From positions 62,001 through 126,000 of the forward strand of contig OOIN01000042.1 in NCBI GenBank assembly GCA_900323505.1: DNA of 64,000 nucleotides, in the 5' to 3' direction. Within the stretch, counting starts at the first letter, position 1, and the number at the start of each line of letters is the position of its first letter. Below the pieces are notes generated by a model. That model was not told the DNA's origin, did not search any database, and worked only from the letters and a program-made list of their open reading frames with translations. Shown here in pieces: positions 29,354 through 39,681 of this stretch. The stretch comes from Ustilago trichophora (lineage: Eukaryota > Basidiomycota > Ustilaginomycetes > Ustilaginales > Ustilaginaceae). The translations under genes and the position numbers were made by a program.

Positions 29354-31174
29354 GGTAGCTAACTACTCTCAAGCTTGCGAGGCCGTCTTCGAGTGGGTAT
29401 GTGGGTTGCGAAGGTGCGAAAGTGATATGCACTGAAGAGCTAAGAGTGCGCTCAGTGTAGTTGGATTGAATGTAGGCTGCTACGAATGCGTTGTTGGCTG
29501 AGCAGTCAAGGTGGTATGGGTCAGTGCTGCGCAGATGAGACTGAGATGATAGAAGGGATTGGCAGAGGTATGCTGTGGGAGAGAGAGAGAGAGAGAGGCG
29601 TTGTTGTTGTTGTGAATGATGGCTGGTGGTAGTGATGACGATGATGATGATGGAGAGAATGAGAAAAGGTGTCGAGTGGTGTGAAAGATAGATAGATAGG
29701 AGGATTGAAGCTGAGCTGAGTGTGGAAAGTGTGTGTGTGTATCTCTGGCGTGTGTGTGTCAAAGCGGAAACTGAAAAGCGAGCAAGCAGGTCAAAGGGCA
29801 CCTGAGCAGTCACACTTTTTGGGTGGCTGTGGCACAGACACTCGGAGCTAAGTCAGTTAAGTTACAGTAAATCAGTTTACGCGATTCTGCCGCTTTCGAT
29901 TTGGTGTTGAATTCGCTTCACTCGATTGTCATATACAGTACAGTAGAGTAGATGGAATTTGTGTTTTATTTTTTTCTCGGTAATTGACCAGCAAGGTCCT
30001 CTTGACGAAAAAGGGTCTTTTTGAAAAGCTCAGCTCAGCAGAGCTGCTGGCGTGATTCTCTCTTTGGATTTCAGCTTGGAATTGTCCAACCAAATGGCGG
30101 AATCATTTGGCGGTGCCCGCTTTGCTTGCCTTACTGTACTGTACAGTACAGTACAGTACATGCTGCCAAGTGCCCCTGTGCAAGGTGCTCCTTTGCGTGT
30201 CTTCTTGGTCTTCTTAACACCCTCAGTTGATGCTCGGTCAGCTTGTCAAACGATCCCCGCGGAGGCGACTGACTATACAGTACCCGCCTTACCTCGTAGT
30301 TGGTTACCGATAAAACTCTCTTGCACAACATCACATTCACTTTGTCATTTCTATCTCAAAACAAGATGATCGAAGTCCAAAGATGGAGGTCTCCTTGTCC
30401 ATTGTTACCGCCCTGTGGACGTGGCCTGGTTGCTACAATGACAACCACTAAGCTGACTCTATTACCGCTCGAGCTCGGCAGTGCCAAAGGCATGCTTACG
30501 CGTCCCTCCTTTTCTCGTTGTTCAGGGTCCAATCTTGCTCTCACTCCTTTTTTTACGCTTTGGCTGCATACGATGACCACACGATCACTTGCGCCTTTTT
30601 ACCAAAGTGTTAGGCTGTAGATACTTACATCCCGAGCGAAATCGGGCAAATGATTTGCCGATATCCATGTCAGGGTTCGTCCAACATGTTTATTGGGTTT
30701 GTTCTGCAATTTCGCCATTTTGAATGAGTTTGTCTTGCTTTTTTTTTTTCTTCTCCGTAATTTCTTTGATTTGAGCTCTGTCGCTCGCTCGCTCGCTCAT
30801 CGGCCCCGCAGTCGAAGGACACACACAACACAACACACCACAATCAATCCAAAAGAAGCTCAGTCGTCGTTTCTCAACCATTCCCACCCTCATACATCCT
30901 CCTCCTCCTCCTCCTCCTTCTCCTCGTCGACAGCTTCTCTGCGGACTGCATATCTCGCTGTCTCAATCTTCCAAACCAGTCCGAGATATCCTGCCACTGC
31001 TACATTGCACCTCGCTAGCGGCACTTTCTGCAACACGTACCCAATCTCATTCTCGCCAAAAAACACGGAATCCGCTTCCCATCTGCATCTGCATCCCTAC
31101 CGCTTCTCCCGCAAGTCATCGCAATACCTCATTTATCTCATCGTACGATCCATCTCGGAATTCAAACCGCAATC
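29354..31174. promoter_or_regulatory. Divergent intergenic region between the bZIP gene and SF1/Msl5
   Basis: 1.8 kb with no credible gene. It contains GTAC-centred elements at 29934-29945 and 30132-30160 and pyrimidine-rich sequence before the SF1 start. Confidence 0.5.
30132..30160. repeat. Longest GTAC-centred palindrome in the window
   Basis: Bases 30132-30153 form a perfect 22-bp palindrome made of TACTG/TACAG pentamers, and the repeat continues to 30160. Confidence 0.8.
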
Positions 31175-31246
31175 ATGTCGTGGAGGAGTAATGCCCAACG
31201 TACCGGCATGAACGCACAGCCGCTTCAAGGCGCAAGACGCTGGGGT

Positions 31247-31277
<31 letters not shown>

Positions 31278-33133
31278 CTGATGGAGGTCCATCTGGCTCT
31301 GGCTCACCACCTTCCAACTATCAGAACCCTCACCTCCATCAGTCTCCCTACCACCAACAGCACCACCAACAGCCATCCCATCCGTACAGCTCGGCACCAT
31401 CTGCTTCCTCTTCCTCTTCCAACCCAAGAGACGCAGCACTCGCAGCTGCCGCCGCTGTAGCTGCCAGTATCGGTATCAAGCGTGACCGCGATTCCTCTTC
31501 TTCTCATCCTTCATCCTCTTCCTATGGCGCTCCCTCAACCTCGTCTGCATCTGCACCCGACGCAACTGGCGCTGACGGTGGACCTCGCAAGCGCAAGTCT
31601 CGTTGGGGCGATGCCACCGACAAAATCTCCATCCCCACCGCCATCGGCGCCAACGTCTCCGCCGAAGAACTCGACAAGTACGCCATCCAAGTCCGTCTCG
31701 ACGAAATCTCCCGCAAGCTCCGTTCCGGCGACTTTATCCCTCCCGATCGCGAGCGCTCCCCTTCTCCTCCACCCACCTACGACAATCAAGGTCGTCGAAC
31801 CAACACACGCGAAGTTCGTTACCGCAAGAAGCTCGAAGATGAGCGTATCTCTCTTGTCGACCGTCAGTTGAGGCTCGATCCCAACTTCCGCCCGCCCTCC
31901 GACTACCATGCGATCAAACGCAATCAGCGACCCACCGAAAAAGTCTACTTGCCAATCAAAGAGTTCCCCGAGATCAACTTTTTTGGTCTTCTCGTTGGGC
32001 CTCGAGGCAACACATTGAAAACCATGGAGCGTCAGAGTGGCGCCAAAATCTCGATCCGTGGCAAAGGCTCTGTCAAAGAAGGCAAGGGCAAAGGAGGCGA
32101 CGAAGATGAAGAAGAGATGCACTGTGTCGTCGCCGCCGACGACGAAGCGGCAGTTAAAAAGTGTATCAAGCTCATCAACCAAGTCATCGAAACCGCCGCC
32201 TCCACACCCGAAGGAGAGAACGATCACAAGCGAAACCAGCTCCGAGAACTCGCCGCCCTCAACGGTACTTTGCGAGACGACGAAAACCAGCTCTGCAAGA
32301 ACTGCGGCAACAAGGGTCACCGAGCCTTTGAATGTCCAGAACAACGCAATTGGACGGCACACATCATCTGCCATCGCTGTGGTGGCCAAGGACATCTCGC
32401 GAGGGATTGTACACAGGGTAGACCTGGAAACTTTGGTGGTGCTGCCGGAGCTCCTGGTGCCCCTACTGGTCCCGGTGGTGCGGCAGGGACAGGCAATAGA
32501 CAGTTTGATTCCGAGTATGCAAATCTTATGGCGGAGCTCGGAGAGCCGTCTGCGGCTGGTGCTGGTGCTGCCTCAACAACAGCGGCTAACAGTGGAAGCA
32601 ATGGAGCGCCGGCGGTGGGTGCGGACGGGAAAAAGATCCCCCCTTGGCGAAATCCCGAAGTGTGGACTCAACCCGGATTTGGCGCACCCAGAGGAGGCGG
32701 CGGTCCCGACTCTGGCCGGGGAGGATGGGGTCATCACCGAGGAGGCTACAACAATCGAGGCGATCGCAATGGTGGAGGCTACAACTCGCATCCGCATCAA
32801 CAACAACCCTCTTATCAAGCGCCCTACAACCAACACCAACATCACCAGCAACCCTACGGAGGCGCATACGACCAGTCTCAAGCAACCAACACCGCCGCCA
32901 CCACAGCTGCTGGCGGAGAAGAAGCACAAAAGGACTACTCTGCCGAATGGGCAGCATATTACGCCGCCGCTGCCGCTGCTGGTGGTGCAAACGCCGCTCA
33001 AACTGGAGAAAGTGCAGGACAACAAGTGGATTATACAAAAGAATGGGAAGAATACTATCGTATGCAGGCGGCGGCTGCCGCACAAGAGGGCGGTGGTGCG
33101 TATGGCGCTGCCGCAGGACAGGCTCAACAATAA
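31175..33133 (+). CDS. MSL5: Branchpoint-binding protein SF1/Msl5
   Basis: 652 aa, single exon. Domain order matches SF1/BBP: a Gly-rich N-terminus, the U2AF ligand motif RKRKSRWGD (about 138-146), the SF1 helix-hairpin region with SPSPPPTYDNQGRRTNTREV, a KH/QUA2 domain (about 254-345) with FFGLLVGPRGNTLKTMER, and two CCHC zinc knuckles, CKNCGNKGHRAFEC (about 373) and CHRCGGQGHLARDC (about 398). The C-terminus is rich in Gly, Gln and Ala with repeated YSAEWAAYYAA and YTKEWEEYYRM motifs, as in other fungal and animal SF1 proteins. It recognises the intron branch point together with the U2AF large subunit early in spliceosome assembly in the nucleus. The ATG at 31175 begins MSWRSN. Confidence 0.95.
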
Positions 33134-33180
33134 TTTGAGGGGTGCACCATTCTTAATTGGAATCATGCTACATCTTCCTT

Positions 33181-33202
33181 TCTCTCTCTCTCTCTCCTTC
33201 TT

Positions 33203-33241
<39 letters not shown>
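33181..33241 (+). repeat. (TC)n tract in the SF1 3' flank
   Basis: Long CT dinucleotide run just after the SF1 stop codon. Confidence 0.85.
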
Positions 33242-33244
<3 letters not shown>

Positions 33245-33480
33245 GCGTTGTCATTGGTGATCATTGTCATGTTGTAATGGAGCCAAGTTATTCGGGGCGA
33301 AACAAAACTGTAATCTTTGGTCTGCGGAGAAACACAGCATCATTTACAAGTCACACTCTTTTTCTTTTTTGTCATGCGGTCAAGACAGTCCTGATCCCCG
33401 TTGGTGAGACAAAACAAAAGTACAATTACAAGGTAGAAAAACAAAGTTTTGGCTATCGGGAGCTTTGACGTTTTTATTGT

Positions 33481-34460
33481 TTAATCATATTCCTCGTCTT
33501 CATCAAGGGTCCTTTTGACGCCTCTTGAGGGATCGATTTGATGTTTTGATTGCTGAGATGCAACATCTTGCGATTGACTTGGATGGACAGTGGTCATGCT
33601 TTCGTCTCCATCGTCTGGATCTGCGTCCTCGGCGTCATAATCATCATGATTCTCTTCTAGGGCTGCTCTTTTCGGTTGACTTTCAAAGAGGTTGCTATTC
33701 TGTGTGCTTTCGCCCGCGGTAGTTGTGGATTGTGAATGCCCCGCAGCAACAGCAGTAACAGTGGCGGAAGAAGTTGATGGTTGTGGCTCCTCAAAATCGT
33801 CAAAGTCTTCAGGGGGTGGGTTGGGGACAATTCCAAAATTGACGTTGGTTAGACAATGTTGTGGTGGTGGCAAGCGAACGCCGTGACGATCGGAAATGGG
33901 GGGGAGGGGAAGAGCGTTTACTGTGCTTGCTAATCCGAGGAGCATCTGTGCGATCATGTGGATACAAAGTGATGATGGGGTTGTCAGCTTCCATTCTAAA
34001 CTCTCCTGCACTTGGCTCTTTCACTTGTTTGCCCTTATCTTGTTGATTCAACTCTCCCACGCGCATCGCACCATACCAATTCTGCAAATTTGAACCCTAC
34101 ATGACCTGCCACTGTGCCGATCCGAGAGGAAGAAGGAAAGAAGAAATGACGGCAGCTGGTACTTACATCCTTCTCGAGTGCACGCGTAAAACTATGATTG
34201 ACCCTCGTCTGAATAGCCAAATTCACATCGTCCAAGCTCAAATTGCTGCCCGCCTGTCTCTGATTTGCATGATCCGAATAGACCAGCGCGTCAGAAAGCA
34301 CATCATACGTGTAACGATGCGCAAATTCCAACAGCTGCAACAGAACCGCTGGTTCAACGTCGGAAACCCCCATAGAGGAGAGAATGAGGGCGATCAGACG
34401 CGCATCTCGCGGAACGGGTCCACGAAGTCCCGTATCGTTGATGCTGTCGTATTGAACCAT
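33481..34460 (-). CDS. TAF9: TFIID/SAGA subunit TAF9
   Basis: Two exons, 34167-34460 and 33481-33945, encode 252 aa. Exon 1 starts MVQYDSINDTGLRGPVPRDA and contains the TAF9 histone fold: ARLIALILSSMGVSDVEP, HRYTYDVLSDALVYSDHA and LSLDDVNLAIQTRVNHSF. The 221-bp intron (GTAAGT donor at 34166, CGCACAG acceptor at 33946) joins RALEKD to MLLGLASTVNALPLPPI. Exon 2 carries the conserved post-fold segment RHGVRLPPPQHCLTNVNFG, then a Ser/Thr-rich and acidic tail. TAF9 pairs with TAF6 in TFIID and SAGA. The longer upstream frame starts at a TTG, so ATG 34460 is preferred. With the TAF8-like gene at the left edge, two TFIID histone-fold subunits lie in this window. Confidence 0.92.
33946..34166 (-). 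other. Intron of TAF9 (221 bp)
   Basis: Minus-strand GTAAGT donor, GCTGAC branch-like site and CACAG acceptor; splicing restores the TAF9 fold-to-linker junction in phase 0. Confidence 0.85.
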
Positions 34461-35579
34461 TTCACTAGGCGGAAGATGGAAGGCTGTTGCGAGGTGGATT
34501 AGGGGAGCGGAGAGTGAGGTGGTGGTGGTGGTGGTGGTGGAACAGAAGATGAGGATGCAAGATCTGCATCGTCTGAGCGGCGTGTGTTGTGATTGTGGAC
34601 CCGACTTCCGACCTCGCGAGGAAAAAATAAGATTGAAATTTGTTAGATCCAAAACCGAACCGGACCCTGGTTAAGAAGCTTCCTTTCGAGCAGTGGTTGA
34701 AAGCTTGTTGAAGTCAACATCGCACACACTGCGCCGCTGTCTGCTTCGACAAAGACCTACGAAAGGAAGCAGAAGAAGAAGTGGCAGATGTAAGAGGAGC
34801 TGCAGTACTCATTTATACCACAAAGACTTGCCTTTCATCCCAGTAAGTGAATAGTCAACACTCTGCTTGAAAGGGTCGGTCTATGGTGTTTCCCGAGGCT
34901 GTACGATGAGCAGAATCTTTTGACCTTAGAGCTGGAAGCTAGCTACAGTGCCTTGATATACCCCGTTTCTACGGAGGAAAGATTGGATCTCGGGTCGAGA
35001 GGTCCCCAAGAAAGGCGCTCAACTTTGTTGTAGCTGGTCTCACTTTGCACTTTGATAGGTTCGGATCCAAGCCTCTTGAGATGGCGCAGAAACCGATTCG
35101 AGCTGCGGGAGATGTCAGAGGAGCTGCGATCAGCTCGCAAGCGGTCGTGCTGCTAAACTTCGCAGCCTGCTCAAAGTTGGCCTGAAAGCGAAGATTTCGG
35201 GTTAAGATCTTGGGTTGCGGCTGAAAGAGCAGTTATAGTTCAGCAACAGCCTTTGACCTGCCTTGGTCAGAACACCATCAGAAGACAGAGTGTGTTCTGC
35301 CCACGGTGCACATCCGGCCAGCCACATCAAGGTCATCCTGCCATCCGTCCTTTCCCATAGACACTGCTGTATACTTCAGTCTAGCTCCCCGCCTGCTGAG
35401 CGCATTTTGCTGTTTCTCTCAACCCTGACATCATAATCCTGACAAGTAGAATGTACGACTACCGAAGTTCGTCAAATGGATGTTGGAAAAGTAGAGTCGT
35501 GAAAATGCAATCAGATGCTAGTATACAAGGGTTGGTGGTCGAAAAGTGTCGTATATGTATGCTTAAAGTCATTGCGCGA
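34461..35579. other. Intergenic stretch between TAF9 and uS14m
   Basis: About 1.1 kb; only short unconserved frames. Nothing further recognised. Confidence 0.5.
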
Positions 35580-35997
35580 TTACCAAGAAGCCTTCTTGAC
35601 ACCTGGCAACTCGTTTGCCAATGCCTTCATGCGGAACTGGTACTGCGATTCCATACCAACAAAAACAAAGTCAAAGCATTGTCAGCACTTCTACATCTCT
35701 TTTCCCCTTCACTTTGCCCTTCACTTTGCCAAGGGCGACGATACTTACGCGACACAGTCCGAACTCGGAAATGACACCTCGGCCTCTGCCGGTCTCGGTG
35801 CATCGATTCGATACAGCAACGGGTCGAGTTTTGTTGGGGAACTGGTTGAGTTGGAGTTGAGCCTGATGACGCACTTTTTGCGGGAGGGTGGTGTTGCGTG
35901 CAATGTACTTGAAGGCTCGACGGACAAGTTCGTTGGATTGGACGGCTTGGCGAGTGGCCATGTCGCGGAGAACTCGGGCATTCGGTCGGACTGGCAT
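35580..35997 (-). CDS. Mitochondrial small-subunit ribosomal protein uS14m (Mrp2/Rsm14 type)
   Basis: Two exons, 35749-35997 and 35580-35642, encode 103 aa. Exon 1 reads MPVRPNARVLRDMATRQ, then ELVRRAFKYIARNTTLP, the basic RHQAQLQLNQFP and the family signature TRPVAVSNRCTETGRGRGV ending EFGLCR. The intron (35643-35748, GTAAGT...TCGCAG) joins it in phase 0 to YQFRMKALANELPGVKKASW, the typical uS14 C-terminus. uS14 binds the 3' major domain of small-subunit rRNA; the mitochondrial assignment rests on the N-terminal form and the fungal SW ending. The splice is strongly supported because neither exon alone completes the domain. Confidence 0.93.
35643..35748 (-). other. Intron of uS14m (106 bp)
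   Basis: Minus-strand donor GTAAGTATCG after FGLCR and acceptor ATCGCAG before YQFRMKAL; phase 0. Confidence 0.9.
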
Positions 35998-36465
35998 GCT
36001 GACTTATGCTCCACAGTGTGATTGAAGCAGGAGGTAGAGGTGATGAGAGAGGGTAGTATGGAAGGTGGTGAGGCTGTAGGAGCATGGGAAGGGAAATGTC
36101 GAAAAAAGCAGGAAGAAGGTCCCTTCCGGAAATGCGCCGGATTTCGGAGCTCGGAGCCGCGAGTTTGGACAAAATGTTATGCCGCGTAATGGAACAAGTG
36201 GTAAAATAAGTATACGATACCTCCACTCTATGGCCAAAAAGAAAAAAACACAAAGGTCGCAAGGGTCCAACGAGAAGAACACTTGTCAACCTCTGTGCTT
36301 GCTTCTTCTCTACCTTCTCGCCAGGTCATAATTCATCACCTCACGAGCGCCACTATCCCCGAACACAAGGTCCTGGACGGAACAAAGATTGTTGAGACGT
36401 CAGCATAAGGGGGATCCACTCACTTTAAACACACTGGGCAGTTCAACACCCACCGCCACTGCAAA

Positions 36466-37500
36466 ATGATGGCACCTTCAACCCAAGGACCACCGCACAA
36501 GAAGCGCCGATACGACGACGACGACGACAACAACAACAACAACAACACACCAACACGCGATGACTCTTTTGGCATTCAATCACTCCCAGTAGCCACCCTC
36601 CCCGACGATTTCACAGGCGAACCCATTGACGGCGAACAATATCTGGCAGTGGTACGACGGGAAGCGGCGGCTGCGCCTGGCGTCTTTTTCGCTGAACACA
36701 ATCCGTATGCCGAACCCTCGCCTTTATCTCCCCCAACCATTCCCCAAGAAATCGCTGCTAAAGAATTTGGTCCTGTCTCAAAGGAATCCAAGCAGGACAA
36801 CGACAATTTATGCATGCCCACCTCCGAATGGCAATCCACCTTCATCCTGCACTTCAAAAACGCCCGCGAATCGCTCTCCAATCCACCCACTCAGCCCGTC
36901 AAACTCACAAAAGATGACCTGCCAAAACTGACCAACACCAATGCCTGGTATGCATGGATCCATGGTCGACCTCCTCCGCCCACATCACCTGCAGAAGCGG
37001 AAAAGCAATCCAGCAAAGGCTACGAATGGCGGACCCGTGAACCGTCTGGTCCTCTCTTGTTGCGATTGAGCACGGAACAGATCTTAGCGCTGCTCGAGGC
37101 TTTTCCGTACTGGATTGCGCACAGGGTGACGATACCGGACGGTCAGAGTAAGAAGGAGGATAGGAGGGAGGGTGAAGTGCTGCAGCCGTTGCACGCGAGG
37201 TGGCTGTTTGCACTGTTGATGAAGCTGGATGGGAGATTGGTGAGTGAAGAGATTAGCGTGCTGAGGACGTTGGCGAGGGCGTGTGTGGCTGCGATTACGC
37301 TGTCGAGAATTCGGAGGAAGGCGTTGAGTTCGAGGAAGAAGGAGGATGGTTGTAGGGCAGGAGAAGAGGCGGAGATTGAGGAACAGAGGATGAGGAGAGA
37401 TGAGGCGGGTGCTTGGATGGTGGTCGCCATCGTAACTGGGATATGGGGCCAATCGGATCTTTGGGAGGATGCTAGAGTCGATATGAGGCGTGTCACTTGA
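36466..37500 (+). CDS. Gemin2/Brr1-like SMN-complex protein
   Basis: 344 aa, single exon. An N-terminal basic-acidic tract (KKRRYDDDDDNNNNNN) is followed by SLPVATLPDDFTGEPIDGEQ and YLAVVRREA, the characteristic SIP1/Gemin2 entry motif. The C-terminal helical part includes WIAHRVTIP, LHARWLFALLMKLDGRLVSE, EISVLRTLARACVAA and WMVVAIVTGIWGQSDLW, matching the C-terminal family helices. Gemin2 scaffolds the Sm ring during snRNP assembly in the cytoplasm. A Ser/Glu-rich insertion in the middle (about 90-120) is variable in the family. The ATG at 36466 is the first of the frame. Together with SF1 and Cwc21 it is one of three splicing-related genes here. Confidence 0.82.
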   Translation: MMAPSTQGPPHKKRRYDDDDDNNNNNNTPTRDDSFGIQSLPVATLPDDFTGEPIDGEQYLAVVRREAAAAPGVFFAEHNPYAEPSPLSPPTIPQEIAAKEFGPVSKESKQDNDNLCMPTSEWQSTFILHFKNARESLSNPPTQPVKLTKDDLPKLTNTNAWYAWIHGRPPPPTSPAEAEKQSSKGYEWRTREPSGPLLLRLSTEQILALLEAFPYWIAHRVTIPDGQSKKEDRREGEVLQPLHARWLFALLMKLDGRLVSEEISVLRTLARACVAAITLSRIRRKALSSRKKEDGCRAGEEAEIEEQRMRRDEAGAWMVVAIVTGIWGQSDLWEDARVDMRRVT

Positions 37501-37845
37501 TCGCCAGCTTGACCATCGTTCATCATTCGTTCGTCTTGGCATTATACCCTTGGTGAATGTTTTTCACCGCCCTCTATTCGCATCTTGATACCCATCATAA
37601 TCACACTTGCATACAATCACATCTTCAACCAGCTTTACATTGACAACCTCGCAAATGCCCTTAGTCTGCACCTCACCAGATCGTGTGTGCAGTCCACAGC
37701 ATGGTTTCATTCCTCAACAGCTACTTGATCTCCCGATAGCGCCACCATCGGGGTCATTCCTTCAACCGACTCTTGATCAAATTTCTCAAAATAATAATTA
37801 TACAGTATTCTATCTCTAGCCTATGCAACACACACACATACTGTA

Positions 37846-37857
37846 TACTGTACAGTA
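37846..37857. repeat. GTAC-centred 12-bp palindrome
   Basis: TACTGTACAGTA, perfect inverted repeat. Confidence 0.75.
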
Positions 37858-38606
37858 CGTCCGGCACGGCACGATAGAATGCCAAGACTGTCGGAGCCCA
37901 ATTTCGCCCGCACGGCTGCGATTTTGAATTGAATAATACAATTTGACGCCGACAACTGGAAACCAAACCGTGCCGAAGAATCCACAATTTGTATGTACAG
38001 TAGTTACCAAACAGGCTCCGGCAGCGGCTTTCTATTTTTTGGACAAGACGCGACCGCCGCGCTTTTACGCATTTATAATATTTGTACGATCTTTTATTTC
38101 CTCGAGTATTCTTGCTGGTTCTAGGACTCATCAATGAGGCAGAACTGTAAAGAGGATGGGTGTAGGTGTGAATGGTGGAATCTAGTGAAAGAGTGCAACA
38201 GATAGGAGGAGGTGATAAGGGCGAGGATGGTACAGGAATGGGGATGGGATAACTAAGCGAGGTTTTAGCTGGGCGGCAAGGGCGGGTGTTTTGACCAACA
38301 AAAGGAAAGAAAAGAAAGGAAGAGGAGAGGAGGGATTTGCTGAACCGTCGGCACGTCGTGCGAGCCATGCAACCTCTGCATCATGCTTGTTCTTTCGTTT
38401 ATGCCAAACTCTCTCTCTCTGTGTCTCGCGCTCTTTGTTGAACCCCGAGTGGATTGTCAGGCTAGCCCACAACGTATCAATGCCATCCGTGAACAATTTG
38501 ACGCTCCCCTTCGATGATAATTGGTGCCGAGATGAATCGTGAGAATGCTGTAGCGGGGAGAAGCAAGATGTGGGATGCCGGCAATACCATGCGGTCCGTT
38601 GCTTGT

Positions 38607-38618
38607 TACTGTACAGTA
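38607..38618. repeat. GTAC-centred 12-bp palindrome
   Basis: TACTGTACAGTA, identical to the copy at 37846. Confidence 0.75.
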
Positions 38619-39681
38619 CGAGCTGCTGTTTGTTGCTTTTTGGATTTCGGCAATGAAAATTCAAGCCAAGCCAAGCCAGCCAGCTCAAGTTGAGTTCATG
38701 CTTCTGCCGAACCCGCCCAAATTCCACACTAACTTTATCCCCCTCCCCAGTCTCTTAGCCTTGTTAGCCAGCAAACATCATCGTCTGCCGTGCCGACACT
38801 AGACTACCATCGCCAAACGTACACACATCCTACAGTACATGCCGTACGCTAAACCAAACTTTCTCAGTGGCACGGCAGAAAGGATCAAAGCGTCGATCAA
38901 CATGACGCTGGTTTAAACGGTTCACCACATCCAAAGCCGTTCAGTTCCGCCTCCAGTCTCGATTGACACGACCAAGAAGCAAGCCTCGCAGTACTTGTCA
39001 GTTTTACCTTCTGCTGCCGGATAGTGCAAATCTTGAAATCCTCCTCCTATAGCGACCCACTCCCCTGCATCTCTCCGGCATCACGCAGTCTCTATAGCAT
39101 CATCACACACAAGACCATACAACTCTCAACTCTCTGTCCCCGCCGCCGACCCTTTCACGGCATGTCCAAGTGCTTCATCTCCTAGCCGTCTCTTCATCTG
39201 CAGCCAGCATCATTTTTTCTTTTCATTTACCAACTCTCGTTCAATCACCAACATCTTTGCTATCGACTACCCTACACTGCGGCAACCAAGCTGCAATTCC
39301 ACGGCAGCCTTTGAACCAATACTCGGCGGGTCGACCGCGTGATCTCCTCGCCGTAACCGCCGTTCACGATCCATCCCATCTGCCTTTTGATCTTAGGCCA
39401 AGAATACATGTTCGACAAACCGTTTCTTTCTTACCAGTCAGCTGCTTGACAGTTCGAGTCAGGTGTGAGCTTTTTTCGTCCACGCTCGACTGTTTCATAT
39501 ACACAATCAGTTTTCCAGCATCTACAATAGCTTCCAGAGAATTCCCGTCATGTCGTTGTGACGTCCCCCTTCCCACCTCGTCATCATCCTCACCGGCGCC
39601 GCCACCACCACCACCATCATCATCATAACCGTTGCTGCCAAATCTACTCGGGATTGATCGTCACCACACATATACACAAAC

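Larger units (their letters stand above)
37501..39681. promoter_or_regulatory. Intergenic region upstream of the MFS transporter
   Basis: 2.2 kb without a convincing gene; the 204-codon minus frame at 37754-38368 has no recognisable domain and biased composition. It contains two perfect 12-bp TACTGTACAGTA palindromes at 37846-37857 and 38607-38618. Confidence 0.5.

Noticed and set aside
30131..30160. GTAC palindromes as transposon terminal repeats
   Set aside because: They occur as single short units without paired ends, target duplications or an internal element.
32037..33260. 407-codon plus frame overlapping SF1/Msl5
   Set aside because: It is an alternate frame of the SF1 coding sequence and is Ser/Thr/Pro-rich shadow translation without a domain.
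37754..38368. 204-codon minus frame between Gemin2 and the MFS gene
   Set aside because: No domain, Ser/Leu/Ile-rich, spans two GTAC palindromes; more likely intergenic.
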